Positions 1 to 7,992 are shown, counted from the first letter of the stretch. The stretch is DNA of 12,877 nt from CAYJPA01 sp964371945 (GCA_964371945.1 CAYJPA010000116.1:1-12877); one strand, 5' to 3'. The notes: a model not told the origin generated them from the letters alone. Numbers and translations: made by a program.

Positions 1-47
1 CGGCCGGCACGGCCAGCGTCATTGCTTTGGAAGCTGTTGGCTAGTGT

Positions 48-845
48 TCAGCGGCTACCAGAGTTGTACGTCGCCGTGCAACCGCCGTCAACCGCCACGA
101 TCGATCCGGTCATGAACGACGCTTCGTCCGACGCCAAAAAGACCGCGACCTTCCCGATCTCCGCCGCAGCCGCCTGACGCCCAAGCGGTTGAAGTGCGGC
201 TCTCGTTTCGCGGAGCGCGAGGTTCGCGGCCGCGTCTTGAGAAGTCATGCGAGTTCGGCGGTCGGCCATATCGGTATCGATGAATCCGGGACTGATCGCA
301 TTGACCCTGACGCCATGTGGACCGTATTCGACTGCCAACTGGCGGGTCAGCGCGATTACGCCGCCCTTCGACGCGGCGTACGCGGGCGACCCGTGCGCGC
401 CGATCATGCCGAATGTCGAGGCGATATTGACGATCACGCCATTCTCTGAGGCCATCAGATAGGGCAGCGCGTACTTCGCACAGAGAAACGGTCCGCGCAG
501 ATTGACAGCGATGACCCGGTCCCAATCCTCGATCGCAACTTCGTGCGCGGGATTATTCGTTCCCGGAATGCCGGCATTGTTCAAGAGGATGTCCAGACGG
601 CCGAAGCGATCGACCGTCTGTTTGACAAGCTCATTCGCTTGTTCCGCGTCTGAGACATCGCAATACAAGAACTCTGCGTCACCGCCCAGTTCTCGCACGT
701 GCGCGGCGGCGGCCTCTCCACGATCGGTGTTCACATCTGCAATCGCGACACTGGCGCCGGCAGAGTCCATGGCGAATGAGATTGCTCGTCCAATGCCCCA
801 GCCACCGCCAGTGACGATTGCGACTCTACCACTCAGATCAGCCAT
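48..845 (-). CDS. Short-chain dehydrogenase/reductase (SDR), NAD(P)-dependent oxidoreductase
   Basis: A classical SDR of 265 residues, the usual length for the family. It would oxidise or reduce an alcohol/ketone pair with a nicotinamide cofactor in the cytoplasm. The Rossmann glycine motif TGGGWGIG is at residues 12-19, and an acidic residue ends beta-2 (D37 in IADVN), which favours NAD(H) over NADP(H). Also visible are D63 (CDV), NNAG at 89-92, the catalytic set N115, S143, Y156 and K160 (YAASK), the PG turn at 186-187, and a C-terminal VDGG. ATG at 845 is chosen because family members start a few residues before the G-x-V-A-I-V-T-G strand; an in-frame GTG at 866 would add seven residues and lie 3 bp from the upstream stop. 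It is the second gene of a two-gene unit, 24 bp after the dehydratase. The substrate cannot be read from sequence; many such proteins are labelled 3-oxoacyl-ACP reductase or glucose dehydrogenase by default. Confidence 0.93.
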   Translation of the reverse strand: MADLSGRVAIVTGGGWGIGRAISFAMDSAGASVAIADVNTDRGEAAAAHVRELGGDAEFLYCDVSDAEQANELVKQTVDRFGRLDILLNNAGIPGTNNPAHEVAIEDWDRVIAVNLRGPFLCAKYALPYLMASENGVIVNIASTFGMIGAHGSPAYAASKGGVIALTRQLAVEYGPHGVRVNAISPGFIDTDMADRRTRMTSQDAAANLALRETRAALQPLGRQAAAAEIGKVAVFLASDEASFMTGSIVAVDGGCTATYNSGSR

Positions 846-869
846 TCCAATTCGTCTTTCAATCACTCG

Positions 870-1850
870 CTAGGGGACGCCGCCCTGCAGAATCGTGGTC
901 AACGTTGTCAGGTCGATGTTTCCGCCGGACAGGACCGCGGCAATCTTCCCGCCGCCCGCCATCCCAGCGAGCGCGGCCGCGACGGAAGTCGCCGCGGCTC
1001 CCTCCGGCACCACTCGGTTGCGCTCCACCACAAGACGAAGCGCGGCCGCGGTCTGCTCCTTGTTGACCACAAGCGCGCCATCGACGATCTGACGCGCCAG
1101 TTCGAACATTTCGACATTGACGAACGGCGTTCCGATCCCGTCCACAAAGTTCGGTGTGAACGGCACTTCGACCGGCTTACCGGCCGCGAACGCGGGCGCC
1201 AGCGGGGCGCCGGTTTCGATCTCGACCGCGTACACCTTGGTTTGCGGCCGCAGTGCCTTCACCGCGGAGGCGATCCCGCAGCACAACCCACCTCCGCCCC
1301 ACGGCACCAGAATCGTGTCGACATCGGGCAAGTCTTCCAGAATTTCCAATCCCGCAACGCCATTCCCGGCCATCACGTTCGGATCGCTGTATGGATGGAT
1401 AAAGACTCCGGTCGCGCCCTCTTGATGACGCGTGCGAAAGATGTTCACCCAGTCGTCGACCGAAAGCTCGATCACCTTGCCGCCGTATCGCTGCACATTG
1501 GCAATCTTGGTTCGTGGCGCGGTACTCGGAACATAGACGGTGCACGGCACGCCGAGATGACGGGCCGACCAGGCAACACCCTGCGCCATGTTCCCGGCGC
1601 TCGCGGTCCAAACTCCCTCAGCCAGCGCCTCCTTCCCGGCTTTCATCATTGCATTGAACGCGCCGCGGATCTTGAACGACCGGATTGGCTGCAGGCATTC
1701 CAGCTTGAGGTAGATCTCCTGCGCCGGGTCATCGCCGTCCAGACGCACAAGCGGAGTTCGCACGGCCCCGATCTTCGTGCGTTGCTGCGCGGCTCGAATC
1801 TCGTCGAGCGCGACCGGCTGGTAGGAGAGCGGTGGCGCCGCGGTCGTCAT
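870..1850 (-). CDS. Threonine/serine dehydratase-like PLP-dependent enzyme (fold type II)
   Basis: A 326-residue pyridoxal-phosphate enzyme of the threonine dehydratase/serine racemase/hydroxyaspartate dehydratase group. These enzymes deaminate beta-hydroxy amino acids to 2-oxo acids plus ammonia. The Schiff-base lysine is K60 in SFKIRG. The substrate loop SAGNMAQG is at 84-91, the phosphate-binding glycine run GGGGL at 185-189, and the pyridine-nitrogen serine in SGGN at 308-311. Only the catalytic domain is present, with no C-terminal ACT regulatory domain, so a catabolic or racemase-like role is likelier than feedback-regulated isoleucine synthesis. Most relatives have His where this loop has Met (SxGNHAQG). 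ATG at 1850 is chosen because GAGGG lies 8 nt upstream; the frame stays open to 2036, but that stretch is not family-like. It heads a unit with the SDR and diverges from ctaA. The exact substrate (Thr, Ser, hydroxyaspartate, or an ectoine-pathway intermediate as in EutB) is unresolved. Confidence 0.9.
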   Translation of the reverse strand: MTTAAPPLSYQPVALDEIRAAQQRTKIGAVRTPLVRLDGDDPAQEIYLKLECLQPIRSFKIRGAFNAMMKAGKEALAEGVWTASAGNMAQGVAWSARHLGVPCTVYVPSTAPRTKIANVQRYGGKVIELSVDDWVNIFRTRHQEGATGVFIHPYSDPNVMAGNGVAGLEILEDLPDVDTILVPWGGGGLCCGIASAVKALRPQTKVYAVEIETGAPLAPAFAAGKPVEVPFTPNFVDGIGTPFVNVEMFELARQIVDGALVVNKEQTAAALRLVVERNRVVPEGAAATSVAAALAGMAGGGKIAAVLSGGNIDLTTLTTILQGGVP

Positions 1851-1858
1851 TTGAGATA

Positions 1859-1863
1859 CCCTC
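1859..1863 (-). promoter_or_regulatory. Ribosome-binding site deciding the dehydratase start
   Basis: GAGGG on the minus strand, 8 nt before the ATG at 1850. It supports this start over the longer open frame reaching 2036. Confidence 0.7.
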
Positions 1864-1879
1864 GTCAGAATCGATAAAC

Positions 1880-1890
1880 CCTGAGTCAGG
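1880..1890. repeat. Small palindrome in divergent leader
   Basis: CCTGAGTCAGG is a perfect palindrome (5-bp arms, one central base) between the divergent dehydratase and ctaA starts. Its position would suit an operator, but 11 bp is short enough to arise by chance, and no second copy was seen nearby. Confidence 0.25.
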
Positions 1891-1993
1891 TACGCTATCG
1901 CTTGTTCGTGGCGTGCGCAAGCGACCGCAGAACGGGATTTTGTGCCGCACCGCGAACCATACCCTTGTATCCAGGGCGCCAATAATAGGAAGA

Positions 1994-2992
1994 TTGCATG
2001 AGGAACCAAATCGAGTCGCGAAGGGGCGTCGACCAATAGAAGCGGCGATTCGAAAAATAGCGATCCTGGCCACGATTGGAATGTTCCTCGTCGTGATGAT
2101 GGGCGCGACGGTGACCAATACCGGCTCCGAGGAAGGGTGCGGCGACCACTGGCCGCTCTGTCACGGCGAGCTCATCCCTTCCTACTCCGTCAAAACCGCG
2201 ATCGAGTTCAGTCACCGATTCGTGACCGGGATCGAAGGCATTCTGATCCTGGCAACTGCTTACGTCGCGTTGAGACTCCGGCCGGGCCGGCGGGACATCA
2301 AGATCCTGGTCGGCTTGATGGTCGGCACGCTCTTCCTGCAGGCAGGAATGGGCGCCTGGGCTGTCAAAGAAACCCAGTATGCCGGGGTACTGGCACTCCA
2401 CTTTGGCTTTTCGCTTATCTGCTTTGCCTCGACCTTCCTCGTCATGGTCGCGATCCTCGACAGCGGAAAACACAGGACGATTGACCGGGCGTCCGTGCCG
2501 CGCCAGTTTGTGTGGCTCGCGTGGGGCTCGATGTTCGTCGTCTACGGCGTGGCGTACCTTGGCGCATACGTCCGCCATGCCAACGCGGAGCTCGCTTGTG
2601 GCGTCAACTGGCCGCTGTGCAACGGTCAGACCCTCCCCGGATTGACCGGCGCCGAAGGCGCCCACTTCGGCCATCGCCTGGCGGCCCTAATGAGCATGAT
2701 TGTTGTATTGGGCCTGGTCTATTGGGCATGCCGGTTCAAGGATCGACGTCCAGACATTTACCGTGGGACGGTGATTGCGGCCGTGCTCATCGCCGCCCAA
2801 GCGGGCGTCGGAGCGATCGTCGTCTTCTCGTGGCTATCGATCTTCGCCACGCTGGCTCATGCGGGCTTGATGGCGCTCCTCTTCGTCGCTCTCTGCGACA
2901 TTTCTCGTCGAACCATGCAATGGGATTTCGCCACCGCCAGCCACCTAATCCCGTCGTCCTCCGGGGCAATGCCGATGCCGGCCGGGGACTGA
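1994..2992 (+). CDS. ctaA: Heme A synthase, CtaA/COX15 family
   Basis: A polytopic membrane protein of 332 residues that would oxidise the C8 methyl of heme O to the formyl of heme A for aa3-type cytochrome oxidase. It shows the duplicated four-helix plan of the family. In the first half C49-x6-C56 (GCGDHWPLC) is followed by ExxH (E71, H74), and H136 lies in a later helix. In the second half C202-x6-C209 (ACGVNWPLC) is followed by H224/H227 (HFGH), and H289 is near the end. These match the family's heme-ligand histidines, catalytic glutamate and the two loop cysteine pairs of the CtaA group. The start is uncertain: TTG at 1994 puts a short basic N-terminus before helix 1, with AGGA only 3 nt upstream; GTG at 1913 is in frame, and the frame stays open to 1832, overlapping the divergent dehydratase. 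No ctaB or oxidase genes are adjacent. The stop lies 7 bp from the convergent M20 gene. Confidence 0.92.
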   Translation: MHEEPNRVAKGRRPIEAAIRKIAILATIGMFLVVMMGATVTNTGSEEGCGDHWPLCHGELIPSYSVKTAIEFSHRFVTGIEGILILATAYVALRLRPGRRDIKILVGLMVGTLFLQAGMGAWAVKETQYAGVLALHFGFSLICFASTFLVMVAILDSGKHRTIDRASVPRQFVWLAWGSMFVVYGVAYLGAYVRHANAELACGVNWPLCNGQTLPGLTGAEGAHFGHRLAALMSMIVVLGLVYWACRFKDRRPDIYRGTVIAAVLIAAQAGVGAIVVFSWLSIFATLAHAGLMALLFVALCDISRRTMQWDFATASHLIPSSSGAMPMPAGD

Positions 2993-2999
2993 GGCGCGC

Positions 3000-4232
3000 T
3001 TAGGACGCGACGCCGGCAAGCCGTAGCGCCGCCAGCAACAAGACGTTGACGCCTGCCTCGATATCCTCCGGAGCGCTGAACTCCTGCTCGCAGTGGCTGA
3101 GCCCGCCGCGGCTCCGCACAAAGATCATTCCCGACGGGCAAACGCCGGCGAGATATTTCGCGTCATGGCCGGCGCCGGACCACAGCGAGTGTCGCGGAAG
3201 TCCCAGTTCGTCCACCGCGTCTTCGATGGCTCCGATCACCATCGGATCGAACGGCGTCGGTTCGCTTGTCCAGAAGCGGCGGACCGTCGACTGGATTCCA
3301 GCCTCCCCAGAAACGCCGGCCACAAGCTCCGCGAGCTTGTCGACTTGGCTCTCCAACACACGAAGATCAGGGTGACGGAAGTCGACGCTGAAGGTCGCCC
3401 TTCCTGGGATCGTATTGATGACGTTTGGCTCCAAACTGAGCCGCCCGACAGTCGCCACCGCGATGTCGTCGCACTCCTTGGCGATTCGTTCGACCCCGGT
3501 GATGACTCTGGCGGCGGCAACCAACGCGTCGTGCCGCAGATGCATCGGGCTCGGACCAGCGTGGTCGGGCTGACCTTCGAGCGTGACGTCGATCCACGTG
3601 ATTCCCACGATTCCGCCGGCGACCCCAACCGGCAATCCGGCAGCTTCCAAAACCGGACCTTGCTCGATGTGCAGCTCTAGATAGGCCGATGCCGGCAACG
3701 GCCGGTGACGCTCTTCACCCAGGTATCCAATTCGCCGCAGTTCGTCCTCAAACCGAACGCCCTGTCGATCCGTTCGATCGTAGACCTCTGCCTTCTCGAA
3801 CCTGCCCGTGACCGCGCCCGAGCATTGCATCGCCGGCTCGAACCGGACTCCTTCCTCGTTTGTCCAATTCACGACCGCAAATGGTCTCTCGGTTCGAATT
3901 TCATGGTCATTGAGCGTGCGAATCACTTCCAGACCGCCGAGAACGCCCAGTGCGCCGTCGTACCTGCCGCCCCGTACAACCGTGTCGCAGTGCGACGCCA
4001 AAATGACCGGCGGCGAGTCGGTTGCGCCGGCTCTCAGACCGGTCATGTTGCCGAAATCGTCGATCGAGACCATCAGCCCAGATTCTTCCATCCACGTTCG
4101 GAGCTGACCCCGCCCGGCTCGATCCTCGTCCGAAGCCGCGAGGCGGGTCACTCCTCCGCCCGGGGTTGCACCGATCGTCGCCAAGTGCTGAAGACTGTCG
4201 TTCAGTCGTTTGCCATTTACCCGAATGCTCAT
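3000..4232 (-). CDS. M20-family Zn-dependent amidohydrolase (allantoate amidohydrolase / N-carbamoyl-L-amino acid hydrolase type)
   Basis: A 410-residue cytosolic metallopeptidase-fold enzyme, the normal family length, that would hydrolyse a carbamoyl or ureido amide. The binuclear-metal ligands can be read: H81 in SHCDTV, bridging D92 in RYDGALGV, the catalytic/ligand pair E126-E127 in NWTNEEGVRF, H188 in ELHIEQGP, and H380 in GGLSHCEQE. The inserted dimerisation/substrate domain carries DHAG (H224) and the PMHLRHDALVAA stretch (229-240), equivalent to the PMxxRRDAL motif of carbamoylases. GAGHDA at 353-358 is also typical. ATG at 4232 is chosen because AAGGAA lies 8 nt upstream; the frame is open a further 68 codons but looks unlike the family. 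It is transcribed alone, convergent with ctaA and divergent from the CDF gene. No hydantoinase, allantoinase or ureidoglycolate gene is adjacent, so allantoate, N-carbamoyl amino acid and beta-ureidopropionate all remain possible substrates. Confidence 0.92.
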   Translation of the reverse strand: MSIRVNGKRLNDSLQHLATIGATPGGGVTRLAASDEDRAGRGQLRTWMEESGLMVSIDDFGNMTGLRAGATDSPPVILASHCDTVVRGGRYDGALGVLGGLEVIRTLNDHEIRTERPFAVVNWTNEEGVRFEPAMQCSGAVTGRFEKAEVYDRTDRQGVRFEDELRRIGYLGEERHRPLPASAYLELHIEQGPVLEAAGLPVGVAGGIVGITWIDVTLEGQPDHAGPSPMHLRHDALVAAARVITGVERIAKECDDIAVATVGRLSLEPNVINTIPGRATFSVDFRHPDLRVLESQVDKLAELVAGVSGEAGIQSTVRRFWTSEPTPFDPMVIGAIEDAVDELGLPRHSLWSGAGHDAKYLAGVCPSGMIFVRSRGGLSHCEQEFSAPEDIEAGVNVLLLAALRLAGVAS

Positions 4233-4240
4233 TCGTGGAG

Positions 4241-4246
4241 TTCCTT
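4241..4246 (-). promoter_or_regulatory. Ribosome-binding site deciding the M20 hydrolase start
   Basis: AAGGAA on the minus strand, 8 nt before the ATG at 4232. It favours this start over the upstream in-frame ATG at 4250, which lies too close to use it. Confidence 0.7.
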
Positions 4247-4518
4247 GCATGTATCGCTCGGTCGGATCAGTGCCGAACATTGACGCGAAGCCGGCGATGA
4301 TCCTATCGCATTGCCGCATCGCGGACCTTTCGCGCGATCGGTCAGCATTCCGGGGCAGCAGATGCAACGACGAACGAGCATTCGATGTCACCGGTGCCTC
4401 GGGCCGTTCACAAGCGGTAACAGTTGATTTAGCCACGTCTACTCAGGCAAGATCGCGGTGAAGGCCGGGCTTCGGCCAGCGAGGAACAACTCGGTGCACG
4501 CTCCGCGCAGGATGACAC

Positions 4519-4522
4519 AGGG
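4519..4522 (+). promoter_or_regulatory. Likely ribosome-binding site of the CDF transporter
   Basis: AGGG ends 7 nt before ATG 4530. It is the best-spaced Shine-Dalgarno among the three possible starts (GTG 4458, ATG 4512, ATG 4530). Confidence 0.45.
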
Positions 4523-4529
4523 TTCGCTG

Positions 4530-5489
4530 ATGAATCTGGCGCTGCTTTCGATTGCAGCCGCCCTATTGACCCTTGCCCTGAAATTCGGCGCGTACTGGCT
4601 CACTGGATCCGTTGGTTTACTCTCCGACGCGGTCGAATCCACCGTCAATCTGGCCGCCGCACTTACCGCCCTATTCGCGCTCTGGTATGCGGCCAAACCG
4701 ATCGACCGTGGACATCCGTACGGACACGAAAAAATCGAGTTCTTTGCGAGCGGGATCGAGGGCACGCTGATTCTGATCGCCGCTGGTGGAATCGGCTGGT
4801 ACGCGATCGAACGGCTCTTCAATCCGCGTCCCGTTGAATCGGTCGGGCTTGGCGTCGCTGTTTCGCTGGTCGCTACGCTGGTCAATCTGGCAGTCGCGCG
4901 GATTCTGCTGCATGTCGCGGCGGCGCGCGATTCGATCGTCTTGGCCGCCGATGGCAGACATCTGATGACCGACGTAGCGACGTCCATCGGCGTGATCATC
5001 GGCATCGTCGTGGTGCGGGTGACTGGGATTCACCAGTTGGACCCGATCATCGCACTCCTGGTTGCGGTCAACATCGTGCTCACGGGAGTCAGCCTCTTGC
5101 GGGGATCAATCGACGGATTGCTTGATCGCGCCCTGCCAGAGCGCGATCAAGAGCAGCTCCGGCACGTGATCGAGCGCGAGCTCGAGCCGGGGGCGACATT
5201 CCATGCGCTCCGTACGCGCAAAGCTGGCGCCCGGCGATTCGTCGACTTCCACCTATTGCTGCCCGGGGATGTCAGCGTTCAAGATGCTCATGACGTGACG
5301 CACCGAATTGAGTGCGCCGTCCAATCCTCGTTCCCGCGTACGGAAACGACGGTCCACATCGAGCCGATCGAGGAAGAAGCATCGTGGGCGGATAGCGAGC
5401 TCGTTCCACTCGAGACCGCCGCGGCGACGAACCGGCATGAGTCACGCCGCCTTGTTGGGATTGGGTCCGCGCCGGCACTGGTTAAGTGA
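4530..5489 (+). CDS. Cation diffusion facilitator (CDF) family metal transporter
   Basis: An inner-membrane, proton-driven divalent-metal exporter of about 319 residues. The N-terminal half has the expected hydrophobic segments (about 4-22, 38-54, 75-95, 107-129, 147-164, 172-190). The loop signature HPYGHEK at 62-68 supplies H62 and H66. TM5 has the metal motif H144xxxD148 within ADGRHLMTDV. The matching TM2 motif, usually HxxxD or DxxxD, reads E36xxxN40 in SDAVESTVN. The C-terminal cytoplasmic dimerisation domain (about 205-279) keeps the histidines of the zinc-sensing site: H225, H241, H254 and H276. The last 40 residues are a polar tail. ATG 4530 is chosen for its AGGG and its position just before TM1; ATG 4512 and GTG 4458 are in-frame alternatives. 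Which metal it moves (Zn, Fe, Mn, Cd, Co) cannot be told. It is a single-gene unit followed by a hairpin. Confidence 0.92.
   Translation: MNLALLSIAAALLTLALKFGAYWLTGSVGLLSDAVESTVNLAAALTALFALWYAAKPIDRGHPYGHEKIEFFASGIEGTLILIAAGGIGWYAIERLFNPRPVESVGLGVAVSLVATLVNLAVARILLHVAAARDSIVLAADGRHLMTDVATSIGVIIGIVVVRVTGIHQLDPIIALLVAVNIVLTGVSLLRGSIDGLLDRALPERDQEQLRHVIERELEPGATFHALRTRKAGARRFVDFHLLLPGDVSVQDAHDVTHRIECAVQSSFPRTETTVHIEPIEEEASWADSELVPLETAAATNRHESRRLVGIGSAPALVK
5121..5151. repeat. Perfect 11-bp inverted repeat inside the CDF gene
   Basis: CTTGATCGCGC (5121-5131) and its exact reverse complement (5141-5151) flank a 9-nt loop. It lies in the coding region for about residues 198-207 (LLDRALPERD), the hinge between the membrane and cytoplasmic domains. 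The mRNA could form a stable hairpin there. No function is established, and codon choice could produce it by chance. Confidence 0.6.
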
Positions 5490-5491
5490 AG

Positions 5492-5517
5492 CGAGGGAAG
5501 CCTTGCAGCTTCCCTCG
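5492..5517. terminator. Hairpin terminator between the CDF gene and the oxidoreductase pseudogene
   Basis: A perfect 10-bp stem, CGAGGGAAGC (5492-5501) with GCTTCCCTCG (5508-5517), closes a 6-nt loop and begins 3 nt after the CDF stop codon. The following bases (TCTCC) are only weakly U-rich, so termination may be partial. It sits between two convergent transcription units and could serve both strands. Confidence 0.6.
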
Positions 5518-5619
5518 TCTCCACGTCTCCCGCGAATGACCGCGGCAGTAGCGCCCATCGACATTCTCGATTGCCGCGAGCTGAATTGAAACGACGGGGC
5601 CGGGCCAAAAGTCCGGTTA

Positions 5620-7945
5620 TCAGTTCAAGGGGTTCGCGGCGGCAACAACCCTCGGCTCGTACGCTCGAATTGGCGGAAGCGGACCATCGAACCGCTCCAT
5701 TTCAACCAGCGAGAGCTGCCCAGAGCATCCCTGCCCGGGGCTCGAGCTCCCCGCGTCGAACGTCAACACATTCGGGGTTCCATGAACGCACGGAGAATCG
5801 TGGCGAACGGGATCGAGCGGATCGTACCAGGCGCCGGTTGAGAGCTGGACGACCCCTTGCCAAACAAGCGGGGTCGATTCGCGCGCCGGCAAGGCAACTT
5901 CCACGGTCTTTGAAGAGTCGATCCACATCCCTTTCTGAAATCCCTCGCGCGGCCGCGTCATCCTGGTGGATGCGAGCGGGCTCACGGCCCTGGATCGTGG
6001 AGGCCTGACTGTGCTCCCCTGGGTCAAGCTGACCGTGCAACCTCGTCACCGGATTGTTCGCTACAAGTTGAAGCGGATACCGTTTCGCGATCGAACCACC
6101 CAGCCACTGCTTGGGCTCCAGCCAAACCGGATGACCGGGACAATCGTGATAGTCGAATCCCTCGATCGTCTCCGAATGGATTTCGATTTTTCCGCTTGGA
6201 GTCGCCAGCGGCGAACCGATCGGATCCCCGCGAAACGCTTCGAACGCAACAAGATCGCGGTCGACATGGTTCAGTTCAACGAGCTCCCGTTCCCAGGATT
6301 CCGCAAACGGCGGGATATCAGATGCTGTCGACACAAGTGAGAGCCGCCACGACTCGTAGAGATGCTCGAGCCATTCCGCGGAATGCCGCCCTTCAGTGAA
6401 TGTTTGTTCGACGCCGAGCGCTGAAGCCAGGTCACTGAAGCGCTCGTAGTCATTGCGGCTTTCGGCGTAAGGCGATACCGCCTGCTTCATCGCCACGATC
6501 GTGTGATCCGTGAACGCCGCGCCGATGTCATCGCGCTCGAGCGAGATCGTCGATGGAATGACGATATCCGCGTGTCGCGCCGTCGGTGTCCAAAACGGTT
6601 CGTGAACGACGATCGTATCGGGGCGTGAGAAGGCTCGTCGCGGACGGGATAGATTCTGGTGATGGTGGAGCGGATTTTCGTCCGCCCAATAAACCAACTT
6701 GATATTTGGCTAAGTCCGCCGCTCGCCGTTGTAATCGAACGGTTCGCCCGGTTGCAGAAGCATGTCCGCGATCCGTGCCACCGGGATGAATTCCTTGACC
6801 GGATTGCGGCCCTGCCGGAGATACGGAGCACCGAACTTCAGCGGTTCGTCGCCGATGAAGCCCATCGATCCATTTCCGAACCCGAAGCCGCCGCCGGGAA
6901 GTCCGATTTGCCCCAGCATCGGGGCCAGTGTCAGGCCCATCAATGGCGGTGGCTCGCCATGATCGGCTCGCTGGAGCGGCCAACTGACATTGATTGATTT
7001 CGGCCGGCGGCCATTCTCCGCGCACGCGTGCGGATCGTGCCGGCCGGCAACCCTAATATGGATGCTGCCCACTCCGCCTGTTTTGGCCGGCCGTCGTCAA
7101 ACCCCAAGAGATATCGCTCGAAGCGCTCGTACCCGGTGCAATACCGTTCGAGGAACGCTTTGTGATGAAGTCCTTCGATCGCGAGGGTATGCGCGAGCCC
7201 AAGCATCACCGCGACATCAGTGCCGGGCGCTAGTGGATGCCATTCCGCGTTCACGGATTCTGGAAGATCGTCGCGAAGTGGACTGAACAGAACAAACTCA
7301 ACTCCTGCCTCTTTACCGGCTCGCAACTGGGTCGAAACATTGTGCCGGCATTGACCGCCGGGGCTGACAGCCGAGTTTTTGAGCGGCATGCCGCCGAACG
7401 CGACAATCAAGTCCGTGTGTGCCACGATCCACGACTATGACGTTGCTCGATTGAAGAAGAGCGGCCGCATTCCGCCCACAACCCGGCGCAAAATCACATC
7501 GCCCGGCGCATTGCTGTAGGTATCAGCAGAAAAGACGTATCCGCCGATCGCATTGAGGAGCCGGTGGAGCTGGCTTTGGGCATGATGAAAGCGCCCCGCG
7601 CTTGTGCCCAACCATACGAGCCGCCAAGAATGGCGTTCGACTCGTGATCCGCGATGATTCCGCGTAGCTCGCCAGCGAGCACGTTGGTTACGGTTTCCCA
7701 ACTGACCTGGACGTACCAATCAGCGCCACGGCGCCGATCCGGTCCCCGCCCATTCCCCGCCAACCGGAACGGATCTTCGGGCCGGCAACGCGAGATCGAT
7801 GTCGCACTGCTGACGCTGTATTGCCGAGCAGTGGCGAGGGGTCGAGATCGCCGGCGAAGGGCCGAACGCCGAGAACGGTTCCATGCTCGACAACCGGTTC
7901 ATATGCTCCCCGGTGTGATGAATGCGGTCTCGTTTCTCGTATCAA
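5620..7945 (-). pseudogene. Broken molybdopterin-dependent oxidoreductase (biotin sulfoxide / TMAO / DMSO reductase family)
   Basis: Joining reading frames gives about 775 residues, close to full length for BisC/TorA/DorA-type enzymes, which reduce S- or N-oxides with a bis-MGD molybdenum cofactor. Family stretches read in order: HSSHRGAYEPVV near the N-terminus, DPSPLLGN, DRRRGADWYVQVSW, GGSYGWA, GRFHHAQSQLHR, the Mo-ligand region DTYSNAPGD, HTDLIVAFGG, LQRADHGE, GQIGLPGGGFGFG, VYWADENPLHHHQ, ARHADIVIP, LERDDIGA, and VVQLSTGAWYDP near the C-terminus. Frame changes lie near 7754-7764, at 7603-7606 (fits a 2-bp CA insertion), near 6992-7004 (fits a 1-bp loss) and near 5860-5861 (fits a 1-bp G gain). 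In-frame TAG codons lie at 7435-7437, where the family has Trp (TSW), and at 6710-6712, where it has Tyr (TYP). A plausible TTG start at 7945 follows AGGGGA (7951-7956) by 5 nt. No product of full length is possible without correction. Confidence is high for family and for disruption; assembly error is the alternative. Confidence 0.93.
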
Positions 7946-7992
7946 GCGATTCCCCTGCCGTCCATCGCAAATTTCCGCTAAGGCTCTTCATT

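Noticed and set aside
1..47. Minus-strand ATG at 22 (MTLAVPA...) as the start of a further gene after the SDR; also a 5-bp GGCCG/CGGCC hairpin at 2-14.
   Set aside because: Only seven codons are visible, with no Shine-Dalgarno, and the hairpin is short with no T-tract; neither can be supported.
4463..4477. GGCCG/CGGCC hairpin in the leader of the CDF gene.
   Set aside because: A 5-bp stem in GC-rich DNA is expected by chance and does not overlap the chosen ribosome-binding site.
4439..5033. Long minus-strand open frames opposite the CDF gene.
   Set aside because: They are antisense shadows; composition is unlike a folded protein, and the plus-strand frame carries clear CDF motifs throughout.
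6710..7437. Two in-frame TAG codons could suggest amber recoding (pyrrolysine).
   Set aside because: They fall where the family has ordinary Trp and Tyr, and the same gene also has four frameshifts, so decay (or sequence error) explains them better.
5620..7945. Several open frames of 60-330 codons here could be called as separate small genes.
   Set aside because: Read in order across frames they give one continuous oxidoreductase with the family's motifs in the right sequence; the pieces have no independent starts with good ribosome-binding sites.
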